Assembly (NCBI GenBank): GCA_019059635.1
Contig: JAGVRJ010000012.1
Location: forward strand, 620,001-684,000
Direction of reading: 5' to 3'
Source: Proales similis
Lineage: Eukaryota > Rotifera > Eurotatoria > Ploima > Proalidae
DNA length: 64,000 nucleotides
Shown one piece after another: positions 23,791-34,387 of this stretch. The translations under genes and the position numbers were made by a program. Every line of letters begins with the position of its first letter. Positions within the stretch are counted from its first letter, which is position 1. The notes below the pieces were generated by a model, which saw only the letters and a program-made list of their open reading frames with translations, did not search any database and was not told where the DNA came from.

Positions 23791-25420
23791 ATGAAAACTG
23801 ATGCCTTTGAACTTTCGGAGCTCTTGAAAAACAACCAAACTCCTTTTTACGCGCGCGTAAACTCAGCAGGCAAAGCTCGAGGTCGAGGCCAGCTGATATA
23901 CATCTACAAGACGTTCAAAGTTGACTGTTTGATAGCCAAGTGCTACAGCAGTTGCTTTGAGAACTATCTTCTTCACCACAGGCCGAGCTACTGTCCATCA
24001 GAGGCCGCCAATACAATAACTGTGCCCGCCAGCCAGAGCGATGTTGGCAAATATCTGTTCAGCAACATTGTGGCCATGCCCACTCACTACCGAGGTAACA
24101 AGAGTTGGGAATTTGGTCCAAAATATTCACTCAACGCTCCTGCTTTATTAAGGGCTATTTGAGTTCTTCTCGTCGACGAGCAGGAAGATGGGCGGAATTC
24201 TTGATCACGAGAGAGACCTTGTTTCGTTCGCGGCTCGTCTCAGCCGGCCAAAGTACTACTACGTGGCCAAATCGATGAACGTCTACGAGTTGGTGGAGCG
24301 CAAGCGAATGAGATTCTTCAGCAAAAAGTGCAAGATGCGCAACTATCGCAAATGGACCGAACTGAAGGCGGGAACAATCTGCAAAGCTGTGAGGGTCGAG
24401 TCAGTCGACCATGTTCAATTGAATTATAGTGGCAAGAACTATTTGGGCAAGCTGAATTCTCTATTCGTCTGCAACAACCGCAGCGATCAAGAGACTTGTG
24501 ACTACGCAATTCAATTTGAGATTGTCGACCGCTTTGAAGCGTTCTTTCGCAAACCGAACGCCCGCGGCGAGGAGAGCGACGAGGGTTGCAAGTCGAAAAA
24601 GTTCTATCTACCAATCTACGATCAGAGCCACAACCCAGACATCGATTTGATTCCGATTTCGGTCGGCAACCGAGTCAAACTTGAAACCAACAGCCTGCAA
24701 GTGCTTCCCAACCTGGACGTGTCACACGACCTGCTTGATCGCTGTCTGGAACTAAGACTGTTTGCAGACAAAACGGCCGAGAGCGGCCCAAGCGACACAG
24801 AAGCAAATCAAGACGCCAGTGCTCAGGTGGATAATGGCCTCCTTGCACCCGACCAGCATCTCGATCTGGACAAATACGTTTCTATATTTGAAATAATCGA
24901 ATCAAAACACAAGCTGCCTCTCATAATTGGTTACGAACTCAGCTCAGGTCAATTGTTTATGAGCAGCGTGGATGAGATTGGCCTACAAACCAGCGTGCCT
25001 GTGTTGTTCACTCCGCTGGACGTCAAAGATAAAGAGGCTCAACGACGAATAAGCGAGTTCGAGTCCGGCTTGGACAAGTTCCGTGCACTGGCCAAATACG
25101 AAATGGACAACTTCAACTCGAACATAAACAAGCTAGAGGTGTTCGGGATGAAAATGAGAGACAGAAAGAAGGAAGCGTTCAAGCCGAAGTTAGATCAGGT
25201 GCTGTCGATATCACACTTTGCCGATCTGATCAACTTCGAGGCAGCGGGAACAGCGTCGGTGGCCATAAAGCGCAACTCGAGCTTGAATTCATTACCTTCG
25301 ACCGACGAGGAGTGTGATATCGACTCGACGAGAACTGATTCAACCCGATCAAAGAGAATGAGGAACAAGCGAGCGCCGGAGGATGATTTAAATAGAACAA
25401 GCGAAGTAACCAGCTTCTAG
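23791..25420 (+). CDS. CABIT-domain (THEMIS/GAREM-like) candidate protein
   Basis: Two exons, 23791-24094 and 24153-25420, joined in phase across a 58-bp intron. The protein starts MKTDAFELSELLKNNQTPFY, resembling the start of a CABIT module (helix, then LPxxxRV), and a similar block recurs at DKYVSIFEIIESKHKLPLII. Between them are LIYIYKTFKVDCLIA, a FYLPIYDQS strand and VGNRVKLETNSLQVL. CABIT proteins (THEMIS, GAREM, insect Serrano) are adaptors in receptor signalling. The assignment rests on pattern only. The tail is acidic then basic (RSKRMRNKRAPEDD). The start could be in an upstream exon, because an acceptor-like CTACAG abuts the ATG. Poly(A) signal AATAAA at 25426-25431, only a few bases after the stop. 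Confidence 0.5.
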
Positions 25421-25431
25421 ACTATAATAAA

Positions 25432-27706
25432 GCGGCGTAATTAAAAAGGAAGTAAAGGGAGGAATTGAGTGGCTTTAATGCGTTGGAATGGGTAATGGCA
25501 AGCGTCTAATGGATTGTCCTAATGGAAGCAAATGGGCTGAATGTTTTAAAGCGTGGCAAAAGAACGCATGCAACAATAATAACAAGAGAAAAACATGAAA
25601 GAGGGTAGAGAGCAGAAATTGAGAGGTTTTTAGCCATTAGGCAGCGCCAGTGCCGAATGCTTATGATTGAGGGTCTAAGCTAATTACTTTCGATCGCAAC
25701 ATTGATTTATCCGACGATAAGGGCTCGTTCAATCAAATCAAGCAATTATATATATTTCTTTATTAATATGATGAATAAACAAACTCGACTTAATTTGACT
25801 TTAATTGAATTGCTTTTCTTCCATTTATTCATCCGTTCACCCCTCTCTCTCTCTCTCTTTCTCGTTCTCTCTCTCTCTCTCGTTCTCCATACTCTTTCGC
25901 TCATTCTATGTATTTCTGTTTGGCTCGTTCGTTCGCTTGCTCGCTATTTCGTTGATTCGTTCTTCATCTTTCTCCTATCGCTTGTTGCCTCACCCGCTTT
26001 CCATTCGTTTTTTACACTCGCTTTTAGGCTATAACTAATTTACTTTGGCGAGCATAATTGCGTCCAAGCCAACGCTCGCGCTTCGGGTTCTATTTGAGTT
26101 GTCGCTGCCTAACTTTTTCGCTTCCTTGGCGGTCCGAGCGAACGGCGCGAAATAGGAGACGTTAAGTTTAAACATCAATTGTGAATGATTGCACACAGAG
26201 AACGCTTGTCAACATAAAACGTTCGCCCGCTTGTCCACATTAATCTTAAACAAGACACCAATTTTAGACGCATCGCTGGCAGAGCGTATGCGCAATCAAA
26301 CGATCATCAAATAATTTAAGTTGCAAATCATTACAATCAGTTTTGATCGAGCGATCGCAAAGAGGCGAATATTAAATTTCCTGTCGGACATGCATTATTG
26401 AGCCAAATAAACCGAATTTGATTGCTTTTGCGCGCTAGGCCGGCTAGATTTAAGCGTCAACAGCTTCGACGCAGTTCGGATTTGCCTGTCTTCTATATGA
26501 GGCGAACGGGCAACTAGCCGACTAAATTGGGGCCGGATAATTAGCGCCTTGAATGCGCCAGCTAATGAGAAGAGCTTTAAAGTTCAAACGCGCCATTTGT
26601 TGTGAACTAATACTTTGGCGTTTAGTTTTGCGTCTAATTTAGACATGTAGAAGCAGGGCGAGCGGCCACCGCAGCGATATTGACGGTCGTTGAGACAGAG
26701 GTGGCAGTGACGCGAGCCCATTTGCCTACTAATGCTCAGCAAACTGGCATGGCAACCGGGCAGTGGCACCAGGCCGTCTTAATTAAATTTATGTGATTGA
26801 ATAGATTAAGTTTTGTCGTTGAAGGCAAATATCGGCCGCCAACTTATTTAATAAAAAAAAAAATGAGCAAGCAAGCGAGCTAGTGAAAGAATGAAAATGC
26901 GCCGAACAAAATTCACTCGCGTATATTGCTGCCTCGCTGACAGGCCGCCACAGCATAGGCGACTCCAATAACAGTGGCAATAAACGAATGGAATTAATTA
27001 ATTTAATTTATATATATATATATTTATATATTTATTCAATAATAGAATGCGAATAATTGTCAGCAGTAGTGAGCGATCAGTGCGGAGAGCAATCGTCGTT
27101 CTTATTAAATTGGATTTTGCAGCCGCTGATAAATGTCGCAGATGGCCGTTTAGACGAGCACTTAGTTAGATTGGGACTCGATTATGCAAACCATATTGTG
27201 TGCGCGTATGTGCCTGTCTAATGGCGGCTCCACAGGCCTGTATCGTACTCGTACTGGCCAAGAGAAGTAAACAGGCAGGTGCATTACCGAATGGAAGGTC
27301 ACGCGAGAACGATGAGCGGACGCCTGTCTCCACCCTCCGCCACGCAATTATGATAAAATGGCTAAGTTATTAAGTTCGTTCATTTATTCGCATATCTCAT
27401 TAGCCGCCGCCGCCGAACACACACGCACTCACACACTGACTAATAACCAACCATCGTCGTCGCCCCTTGCCCTCTTTCACCAAACCACTCACTCAACCGT
27501 CAGTGCTTGGGTCCAGCCGAGCTTATATTCATTATTCATCAATTTGTAGTCAAATTTAAATTGAATCCGTTCACTTATCAGTGCAGCGTGTAGCTACCTC
27601 TTGCTAGATCGAATCATGCGCACCAACGATGAATGAAGTGACTGGATGCAGCAGAGATTGATGCAGAATTGAACAAGGATCAAGCGCGTCGTCTGCCAAT
27701 ATTTAA
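25432..27706. other. 2.3-kb non-coding region upstream of the LIM-only gene
   Basis: No credible gene on either strand. It contains CT/TC microsatellites at about 25840-25890 and a (TA)n tract at 27001-27030. Many AT-rich TAATTA-like words and long stretches of even composition make it a plausible regulatory region for the downstream LIM-only gene, but this is inference. Confidence 0.45.
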
Positions 27707-28882
27707 ATGACACTTCAAACCTGTACAATGAGTTCGAGTCTGAACGCACCAAGCTCGCCTTTTCCCGCTCCCAACATGCTGCCGCCACCGCCGCCGCCCT
27801 CTTCGCAAGTTCACTCGGTCCAGCAGAGCAACGGTGGCTCCATCAGCCCCAACCTAAACAACAGTGGGATTCACGAGCAGCAATTCGCAAATGCAGCAGC
27901 GAACATGAGCATGAATCAGCAAATCTTTCATCAACCGATGTTAGCGAATCAGTCAGTAGCCGCGATGACAAACTACGGTCAATCGAACGGAATGATGGTG
28001 GGCGCCAAAGCGATGGCTCATTCACCTTTTAATCAGGCACCCGGCTCAGTGCCATCAAGAATTTGCGCTTCTTGTAACAATCCGATTCGCGACCGCTATC
28101 TACTGCAATGTCTCGATCGATTCTGGCATGTGCACTGCCTCAAGTGCCAAGTGTGCCAAGTAACGCTGTCCGAATTGGGTGAAAAGTGCTTTACACGTGA
28201 CCAAATGCTGCTGTGCCGAGACGACTACTTTAAGCTCTATGGCGGCAACAGCGTCGGAGGACGGTGTGAGAACTGCGCCAAATCGATTCTTAGCAATGAG
28301 CAGGTGATGCGCGCCTCCAACAGCGTCTATCACGTGGAGTGTTTCCAGTGCCACGAGTGCCGCGTGCGTCTCAAGACAGGAGACAAGTTTTGTTATGTGA
28401 ACGGTCGAATATTTTGCGAAAAAGACAATCCGGCACTGAGCTTAAACAACCACCTGTTGAACCAGTCGCCGTCAGGTATGCCTATCAACGGAATGATGGG
28501 CAGTTTCCATCCAACGAACGGACCTGTTCCAACAAACGGCAACCCCAAACGGCCAAGCAACTCGAAACGTAGTAAATCATCCTCGAACAAATCGAACGCA
28601 AACTCCGGCCAGTTCAACCAAGCGCTCCAACACCAGGCACCGCAGCAGTCATTACAGCACCATCCGCAAGCTCACATGATGGCACAGCAGCATCAGACGC
28701 CGCATTTTGCTCATCCTCAGCAGCAAATTCAACATCCCAATCAAATGCCTGTTCCGCCGCAGCAACAATCTCATCCGCCCACGATCACGCCCGGCTTCTA
28801 CAATGATTCGAATGAGTCCATGTCCCAAATACTTCAAGGGCCTAACCACGTTCAGCAGATGTCTCATCAAGTAATTAACTGA
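27707..28882 (+). CDS. lmo4: LMO4-like LIM-only protein with Q/N-rich flanks
   Basis: Transcription cofactor of the LIM-only class. Two LIM domains at roughly residues 117-175 and 183-240: CASCNNPIRDRYLLQCLDRFWHVHCLKC...LCRDDY and CENCAKSILSNEQVMRA...YHVECFQCHEC...FCEKD, with all zinc ligands in place. The details (RDRYLLQ, LCRDDYFKLYG, SNEQVMRA, GDKFCYVNGRIFCE) match LMO4 rather than LMO1-3. Unlike typical LMO4 (about 165 residues) it has a ~110-residue N-terminal and ~140-residue C-terminal extension rich in Gln, Asn, His, Met and Pro, with a poly-Pro run. The whole CDS is one exon; an in-frame stop abuts the ATG at 27707, and a second ATG is at 27728. Poly(A) signal 29146-29151. Confidence 0.85.
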   Translation: MTLQTCTMSSSLNAPSSPFPAPNMLPPPPPPSSQVHSVQQSNGGSISPNLNNSGIHEQQFANAAANMSMNQQIFHQPMLANQSVAAMTNYGQSNGMMVGAKAMAHSPFNQAPGSVPSRICASCNNPIRDRYLLQCLDRFWHVHCLKCQVCQVTLSELGEKCFTRDQMLLCRDDYFKLYGGNSVGGRCENCAKSILSNEQVMRASNSVYHVECFQCHECRVRLKTGDKFCYVNGRIFCEKDNPALSLNNHLLNQSPSGMPINGMMGSFHPTNGPVPTNGNPKRPSNSKRSKSSSNKSNANSGQFNQALQHQAPQQSLQHHPQAHMMAQQHQTPHFAHPQQQIQHPNQMPVPPQQQSHPPTITPGFYNDSNESMSQILQGPNHVQQMSHQVIN

Positions 28883-29804
28883 TTTAGAAATGATAAATTT
28901 CAAGCAGATTCGATTCGTACCGACGTTTTATTTAAACGAGATTTTTTATCGCACACTAAGATCACCCATTTCGTTCGTATGTTGTTTTCGCTTTCTAAAG
29001 CATTCGCATTAGATTTCCTAATTCTTGTTTACTCTGTGTTTTTCCTATTTTTTCTATGGCTTTTCTCTTCATTTTTCTAATTATTGGAAAACAAAGCGCA
29101 GAAAGCATCAACTAAAAAATGTAAATTTTCATAGGAGAAAGAAGAAATAAACAAAAAATTGAAAGCAAATCACACCGCTTTTAATTGTACCGTTTTAGTT
29201 CTCGATTGAAAGTAATTTAGTTGCGGTCCATTGAGATGATCGCGAGCCAGCGGTAGATGAACTCTTATTTAGTAGGACCAGACGGAGTCCAAAGACCAAA
29301 TCACTGCGACAGCCAGTGTCTTGCGTAAGCAGACCGAGCCGAGATTATACCTGTGTTTCGAGCGTTTCTTGGCTCAAGTGAATTGTTTATTGCCAAACAA
29401 ACATTGTCATAGCAGACTCATTGGCGTGTTTCTTTCCCAAATCATTGACGTGAAGTATGCGTTCATGTGTGTGTGTGTGTGTTTGCTTTGACATCAAGTT
29501 TTTTTCTTCTTAGCTTCCAACACACACTCACTTGATGGCCGAGATTATAAACAGGCAGAAAGGTTTCCCCGAACCTAATGGAATTAGTGAAAGAAAATTT
29601 GGCATTGCTCAGAATAATCAGCTCTTGAGCAGAAACAGAGCAACCGGTTGCCGTGTTAATTTTACAAAGAGGCAATCGTTAAGCGGAGAGAGAAAGGAGA
29701 GCAGAAAATTGAAAATTGTTTGCGTAGGTCTAGGGCTTGGTCTTTTTCAACGGCTGCATTCAATTTGAAGCGAATTTTGAAACTAGTCCAAAACCGATTC
29801 GAAC
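28883..29804. other. 3' UTR of the LIM-only gene and intergenic region
   Basis: 3' UTR to AATAAA at 29146-29151, then intergenic sequence with a (GT)n tract at about 29466-29482. The two ORFs here are short and without a recognisable domain. Confidence 0.5.
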
Positions 29805-30545
29805 ATGAATCCCCAGTTGTTCGAACAATTCGAGCGTTACTTGAACACTCAGCAGCAGTCAAGAAACAACACCTATCCGACTGCACCGATTTATTCTGAT
29901 CCAAGGAGCACAGTGGTCACATCCCATCAGCTAATGAGAATGAACCCGAATCAGACTTCAGCGGCCCCTTATTATCAGCAATCACAACTGAGTGCATACT
30001 GGCCAGGGCAAGCAGTAAATCCATCTACATCTAATAACTTGATGTGGCAGATGCAGACACAACCACAGTTGGCGTTTGCTGCACCAAATCAACAAGCGGC
30101 AATTTATAGGCCGTCCAATACACTTGCCCAGCCCCAATACGTGTTCTCCAACTCGCAGCCGAACCTTAATGCTGGCGCTCTAAGATTTCAGCCACAGCAA
30201 GCTGCCATTCCTAATACTCACTACCAGATGATCAATCGAATGCCAAACTCATACCCGGTTGCGCCAGTCAATACCTCATATCAACAGCTGCGCCCGATTC
30301 AAATTCAGCCTATGGCTGGTCGGCCCTTGCTTACCCAGAGCACCCATCGTCTGATCGAACAAAACGTGGCTTATTCACCGGTTAACTCTCGATACCAATC
30401 GCAAGCTGCCTATGTTCGCCTGCCTGCAATAAACCCGTCGCCACGACTCGGCCGCGGCAACGACTATCCTGCCAATCGAGTATACGCCCTATCGCCCCAG
30501 ATGATGAGTCCTTCTGGCACTTATGCACCGGCGCGCTTCTACTGA
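29805..30545 (+). CDS. Single-exon orphan, Gln/Asn/Tyr/Pro-rich protein (246 aa)
   Basis: Intron-free frame from MNPQLFEQFERYLNTQQQSR to GTYAPARFY. It is low in charged residues and rich in Gln, Asn, Pro, Tyr and Ser, the composition of prion-like or phase-separating domains. No signal peptide, helix or known fold is seen. Poly(A) signal AATAAA at 30627-30632 supports a real transcript. It shares compositional style and a Tyr/Phe-ending C-terminus with the orphan at 20775-21680. Function unknown. Confidence 0.6.
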   Translation: MNPQLFEQFERYLNTQQQSRNNTYPTAPIYSDPRSTVVTSHQLMRMNPNQTSAAPYYQQSQLSAYWPGQAVNPSTSNNLMWQMQTQPQLAFAAPNQQAAIYRPSNTLAQPQYVFSNSQPNLNAGALRFQPQQAAIPNTHYQMINRMPNSYPVAPVNTSYQQLRPIQIQPMAGRPLLTQSTHRLIEQNVAYSPVNSRYQSQAAYVRLPAINPSPRLGRGNDYPANRVYALSPQMMSPSGTYAPARFY

Positions 30546-30844
30546 TTCTAGAGACTGAAATCTCTTCCTAAGTCTTTTCACTCTCTCTCTATTTATTCGT
30601 GTCTTGACTTGTTTGTTTTTCTGCTGAATAAAATGTTGGAGGCTCGGCTGTGACGCATTTAAAAGTGAACAACCAAAATAATCGTACTGGGAAGAGAAAA
30701 ATGCTGGAGCTATTTGAAGTTGAAAATGGGGCCGATGTTTGTTCTAAATTTGTTCTCATCGTTGTCTTGGCGTTTATCTGTCGGATGAAAATGGTGCTCA
30801 CAAATCAAAATTGGTAAAGTAGGGCTCGATGCAAGCTTTTGGAT

Positions 30845-31257
30845 TTAACCGATAAAATTGATAACAATCAAGTGAAGAATCACGTGGGCGAAAATGAAAT
30901 CGGCAAATGCTCGCTCAGAGCTGACGTTGTTGAACGCGTCCTTGTTCTCTTTGTTTATCTGGATGCGGTAGGAAGCTGGAAAAGCGAGCGATCATTCAGT
31001 CAAGAAATGTCACTTTTGTGTGATTAATACTAACCGGCGAGAACAAAACTGGCCACAGTTGAAATGAAACCGGCCAGAAAGGCGTTGAATGGGAATGTGC
31101 CGACCATGCAGCAGTAGACGAACTGAAGAATGCCGGTCATCATGATGCAGACCAAATAGGCGTCGACCAGTTTAAGCTTTTTGGGCGTAGTCTTTGAATA
31201 GTCGTCGTAGAGTTTGCCGACTATTGCAGGCAGGCTGGTGCTTGGCTGGCTGGACAT
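30845..31257 (-). CDS. dad1: DAD1, oligosaccharyltransferase subunit
   Basis: Small ER membrane subunit of the oligosaccharyltransferase (yeast Ost2) needed for N-glycosylation. Two exons: 31035-31257 and 30845-30975, phase 1 junction. Exon 1 gives [40 protein letters not shown] and [12 protein letters not shown]; exon 2 gives [40 protein letters not shown] and a terminal Gly, the characteristic DAD1 end. Predicted length is 117 residues against about 113 in other animals. Exon 2 is only 131 bp and is hidden under a spurious plus-strand ORF. Confidence 0.95.
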
Positions 31258-31755
31258 TTTCTGGCAACTCTGAAGTAAGCAGTTCTCAAATCGGTTATTT
31301 AGATCGAATACGAAGAAAGCACTGACGGCTGCTCTACACACACGTCACACAATGTGCCGAATCGAGCTGAGCAGGTTTGTTTTGCCGCTTTTCGCTCGCG
31401 CATATTTTCGTCGCGCCGCATTCAATTTGGTCTTATTGCTAGATTGACCGTTCATAACACAGTTGACTGTTAGTTCTCAAGATGATGCTTCAAAGCCATC
31501 TGAAATCTAAACGCAATAACCACACGGCTGAGACTCGAGCTTGGAGATCGAGATCCAATTGATCGCCCGATCGATATTGAAATTTAAAAGCGAGCCGAAA
31601 TTAAACGTCATTAAGATATCTTGACTCTGAGTCCACTATTCATTCAGCAGCTAAAACTGATTGCTGTAGATTTTTTTCGATCAAAGCGGCGATTCACGGC
31701 CAAAAGGTGGTTCACTGTGAGTATCGGCGAAACTTGAGTTCGACTGGGTTCGGCT
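31258..31755. promoter_or_regulatory. divergent region DAD1 / RING-H2 ligase
   Basis: About 500 bp between the DAD1 start (minus) and the inferred first exon of the RING gene (plus). No exon or repeat is seen; both promoters are expected here. Confidence 0.4.
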
Positions 31756-33092
31756 ATGGAGAGCTTGGTTGATAGCTTGATGATACATGGTGATGACGAG
31801 TGAGTTGAGCCAGCAGTCGATTTTATTTCCGATCGCTCTCATCGGTTGAATCATAAAGGGACGAGAAGAGCTCAGTGATTGAAATAGACAGTGAAGACGA
31901 GCACATAGAGCAACGCAACGAGTCAGAAGTAGGCTGTCCGAATTCGCCTGATTTTGAAATTCAATAGCGTGCTGAGTTGGCCCTCCCTCTTCGCTCCTAT
32001 CACTCTAGGTCATATTCATCGAAGAGAGTGGTCACTCGTCGGATAACAACGAGCAGGATTCAATCAGAGATGAGCTTGACCTTGCGTTCACCAATGAGAA
32101 TGACGAGCTTTTAGTCGACAGTGATCTCGATCAGGCACTTTCGGGCGACGAAGTCGACGAATCGCTTTTTGAGAGGTGTGTGCTCGCACGCGCTAATCGC
32201 TCGTTAATAATACAACTCGCATTGTTCCAAAGAATAAATAGATTTGAGCAAGACGAAATATTCGCTCGCGAGCTCCAACAGCAGCTTGATATGGAGTATC
32301 TTGAAATTACTAGACAAAACGACGACAACAGCAGCCTGGTCCTGAACCGGTCGACTCGCTCTTCTTCTCGACCTTTAACGAGAGATTCAAGCATTCCGCA
32401 GAGCATTCAAACCGAAATGATGTATTCGGTTGCTCGATTTCCTTCGATGTCCTCTGACCGTCACAATCGACAGATGAACATATCTCCGATCGAACCTGCA
32501 GGTCGACTCGCAGCCGCGTTTCAAGTTCTTGAAAGGCCCCAGGTAAAGGAAACTGTGAGCGTCTAGCTCTCTTGCACGTAGGCAGACGATTTATCTCGCA
32601 TTCAAGACGAGACCTTCGATCAGACATTTGCGTGAGCAGCACTCAATTCGTATGTACCCAGTTCTAGCCGACGAAGGGCAAATCGTCTTTGATACAAGCG
32701 ATTATGAGGTACTTGAGTAATGAGCATTTTATTGCGTATCAATTAAATCAAATCCCATGAATAGACACTTTTGCGGCTGGATGAGACAAACAAAGTCACC
32801 AGTTGTCTCAGTCAACGTGAATTCGACTCTTTGCCTTCGTTTGCTTATAAACAGCCCATAGGCGTTCTCAACGAGGAAAAGATCTGTTCCATTTGCTACG
32901 AAGAATACGAACAAAATGCAACATTAACTGCTTTAAGCTGTTTCCATAAATTTCACAAACAATGCATCGCTGAGTGGCTCAAGGTAAACCAAGCGATTTT
33001 CAGTCCTGTGATTTGCAGACACAATAAATTTTCACTTGAAGCAAAGCCGCAAATGCCCCCTCTGCCAACTGGACGCCATCAAAGGAACTTGA
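31756..33092 (+). CDS. RING-H2 ubiquitin ligase with SUMO-interaction motifs
   Basis: Inferred exons: 31756-31799, 31871-31928, 32009-32175, 32233-32542, 32586-32631, 32661 (or near) to 32708, 32765-32983, 33042-33092. The C-terminus is a complete RING-H2: CSICYEEYEQNATLTALSCF, HKFHKQCIAEWLK, then CPLCQ and a short tail. It is preceded by REFDSLPSF, as in many RING-H2 ligases. The N-terminus carries hydrophobic cores followed by acids: VIEIDSEDE, VIFIEESGHSSD and ELLVDSD, which fit SUMO-interaction motifs. A SUMO-targeted ubiquitin ligase (RNF4/RNF111-like role) is inferred. The middle is Ser/Arg-rich and disordered. The small exon near 32586 is the weakest part; it was chosen because it restores phase. 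Confidence 0.72.
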
Positions 33093-33473
33093 GTTTCCTC
33101 TCGTCTGATTAAAATTTTTCGCCTTAAAATTTTCCTAACAGAGTTATTTTCTCTTCATTTATTTGACTAACCGTTGCTTCACTAAGCTGAATCCACAATG
33201 CGTCGAGCTCTCGCACAATACTCGATCCGGCTCCCGATCAATCTGGCTCTCAATGTGGCCGTTGATCTTTGAGTCTCTAAAACACTTCTGTTCTCTAATC
33301 CAAAACAACGAATAATGTTGACATAGAAAAACAGTAAAATCTCAATCAATGAACTAAAATGAGAGATGATTCTCTTGTTCAGCTGCCGCTTTCGCTTGTT
33401 CCTCTTTAATTTGATTGAAGGGACGCTCGGAAAAGTAGATCATACAGAATTCTGAAATCATTGGTGGCATAAG
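33093..33473. other. intergenic, no gene seen
   Basis: 380 bp between two plus-strand genes. An ATTAAA at about 33108 is a possible poly(A) signal for the RING gene. Nothing else is supported. Confidence 0.4.
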
Positions 33474-34250
33474 ATGGCAGCTAAAATTGGCAGGATAAAT
33501 CCGAAAAGAGCCGTTTTTCTTTTCTGTGATTTGCAAGAGAAATTCGCTTCCACAATCACCTATTTCAACGAAATAGTTAACAACAGCTCTCGGCTGGTCG
33601 AATTTGCCAAGTTGATAAATGCAAAATCAATAGCCACCGAACACTACCCTTCAGGTCGTCTATCAACGATATAAACTCGTTCGCCCAGGTTATGTTTGTG
33701 CATTTAGGAGCTAATCTAGGCCTGGGAGCGACCGTCAAAGAACTTCGAGAAAAGTACGGCAACATGGAAATATTCGAAAAGCGAACGTTTACCATGTGCA
33801 CTCCCGAACTAATGAGCCACATTAAATCGTCGGTACCAGGCAAGGCACCAGTTTCCCATCATCAACTTGCCATAATCTAATTTAAGTTGATCTTGAAGAC
33901 TACGAGTCCGTAATATTGTGCGGCATCGAAGCGCATGCGTGTGTTCTGGCCACCGCTCTGGACTTTCGCGCCGAGGACAAAGATGTTCATGTTGTGGTTG
34001 ATGCCGTCTCATCGAGAAATCTAGCCGACCGGTAATTTTTGATCTCATCACGAATCAAGCCGCTAATATAATCAAAACTGATGCTAAAAGAAAATTTGCT
34101 TTCACTCGAATGACGCAGTCTGGCGTCTACTTGACCACAACTGAATCGCTCATTTTTCAGATGCTAAAAACATCGCAGCATCCTCAATTCAATCTGGCCC
34201 GCAAGCTCATCACACATCCCTCCCCAGACAGCAGCCTTTTGGACATGTGA
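33474..34250 (+). CDS. isoc1: Isochorismatase-domain protein (ISOC1/ISOC2 type)
   Basis: Cysteine-hydrolase-fold protein of the isochorismatase family; the animal members have no firmly known substrate. Four exons: 33474-33654, 33720-33839, 33887-34031, 34091-34250. Landmarks: AVFLFCDLQEKF with the catalytic Asp, ATEHYPSGLG, EKRTFTMCTPEL, VILCGIEAHACVLATALDF with the nucleophile Cys, VVVDAVSSRN, and FAFTRMTQSGVYLTTTESLIF. The second intron (33840-33886) starts with GCAAGG, a GC-AG intron; the phase and family alignment only work with this donor. The nearest AATAAA (34398-34403) lies inside the coding end of IFT88 on the other strand. Confidence 0.88.
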
Positions 34251-34387
34251 ACTTGTCCGTCCGGAATACTTCATTTAAATGACTCTAAAATTGACGCTTC
34301 TTTAATTTGTTTATTTAAATCAGACTTTTTAATCGTAATGAGGCGCCATAAAAGCCAGCAGCATTTCATGCCGCCTAAGACGAGCAA

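Noticed and set aside
25702-26034. 110-codon ORF encoding Leu/Ser/Phe-rich protein
   Set aside because: Translation of CT-rich microsatellite DNA; the hydrophobic look is compositional.
30839-31027. 62-codon plus-strand ORF
   Set aside because: Antisense of DAD1 exon 2, which is fully consistent with DAD1.
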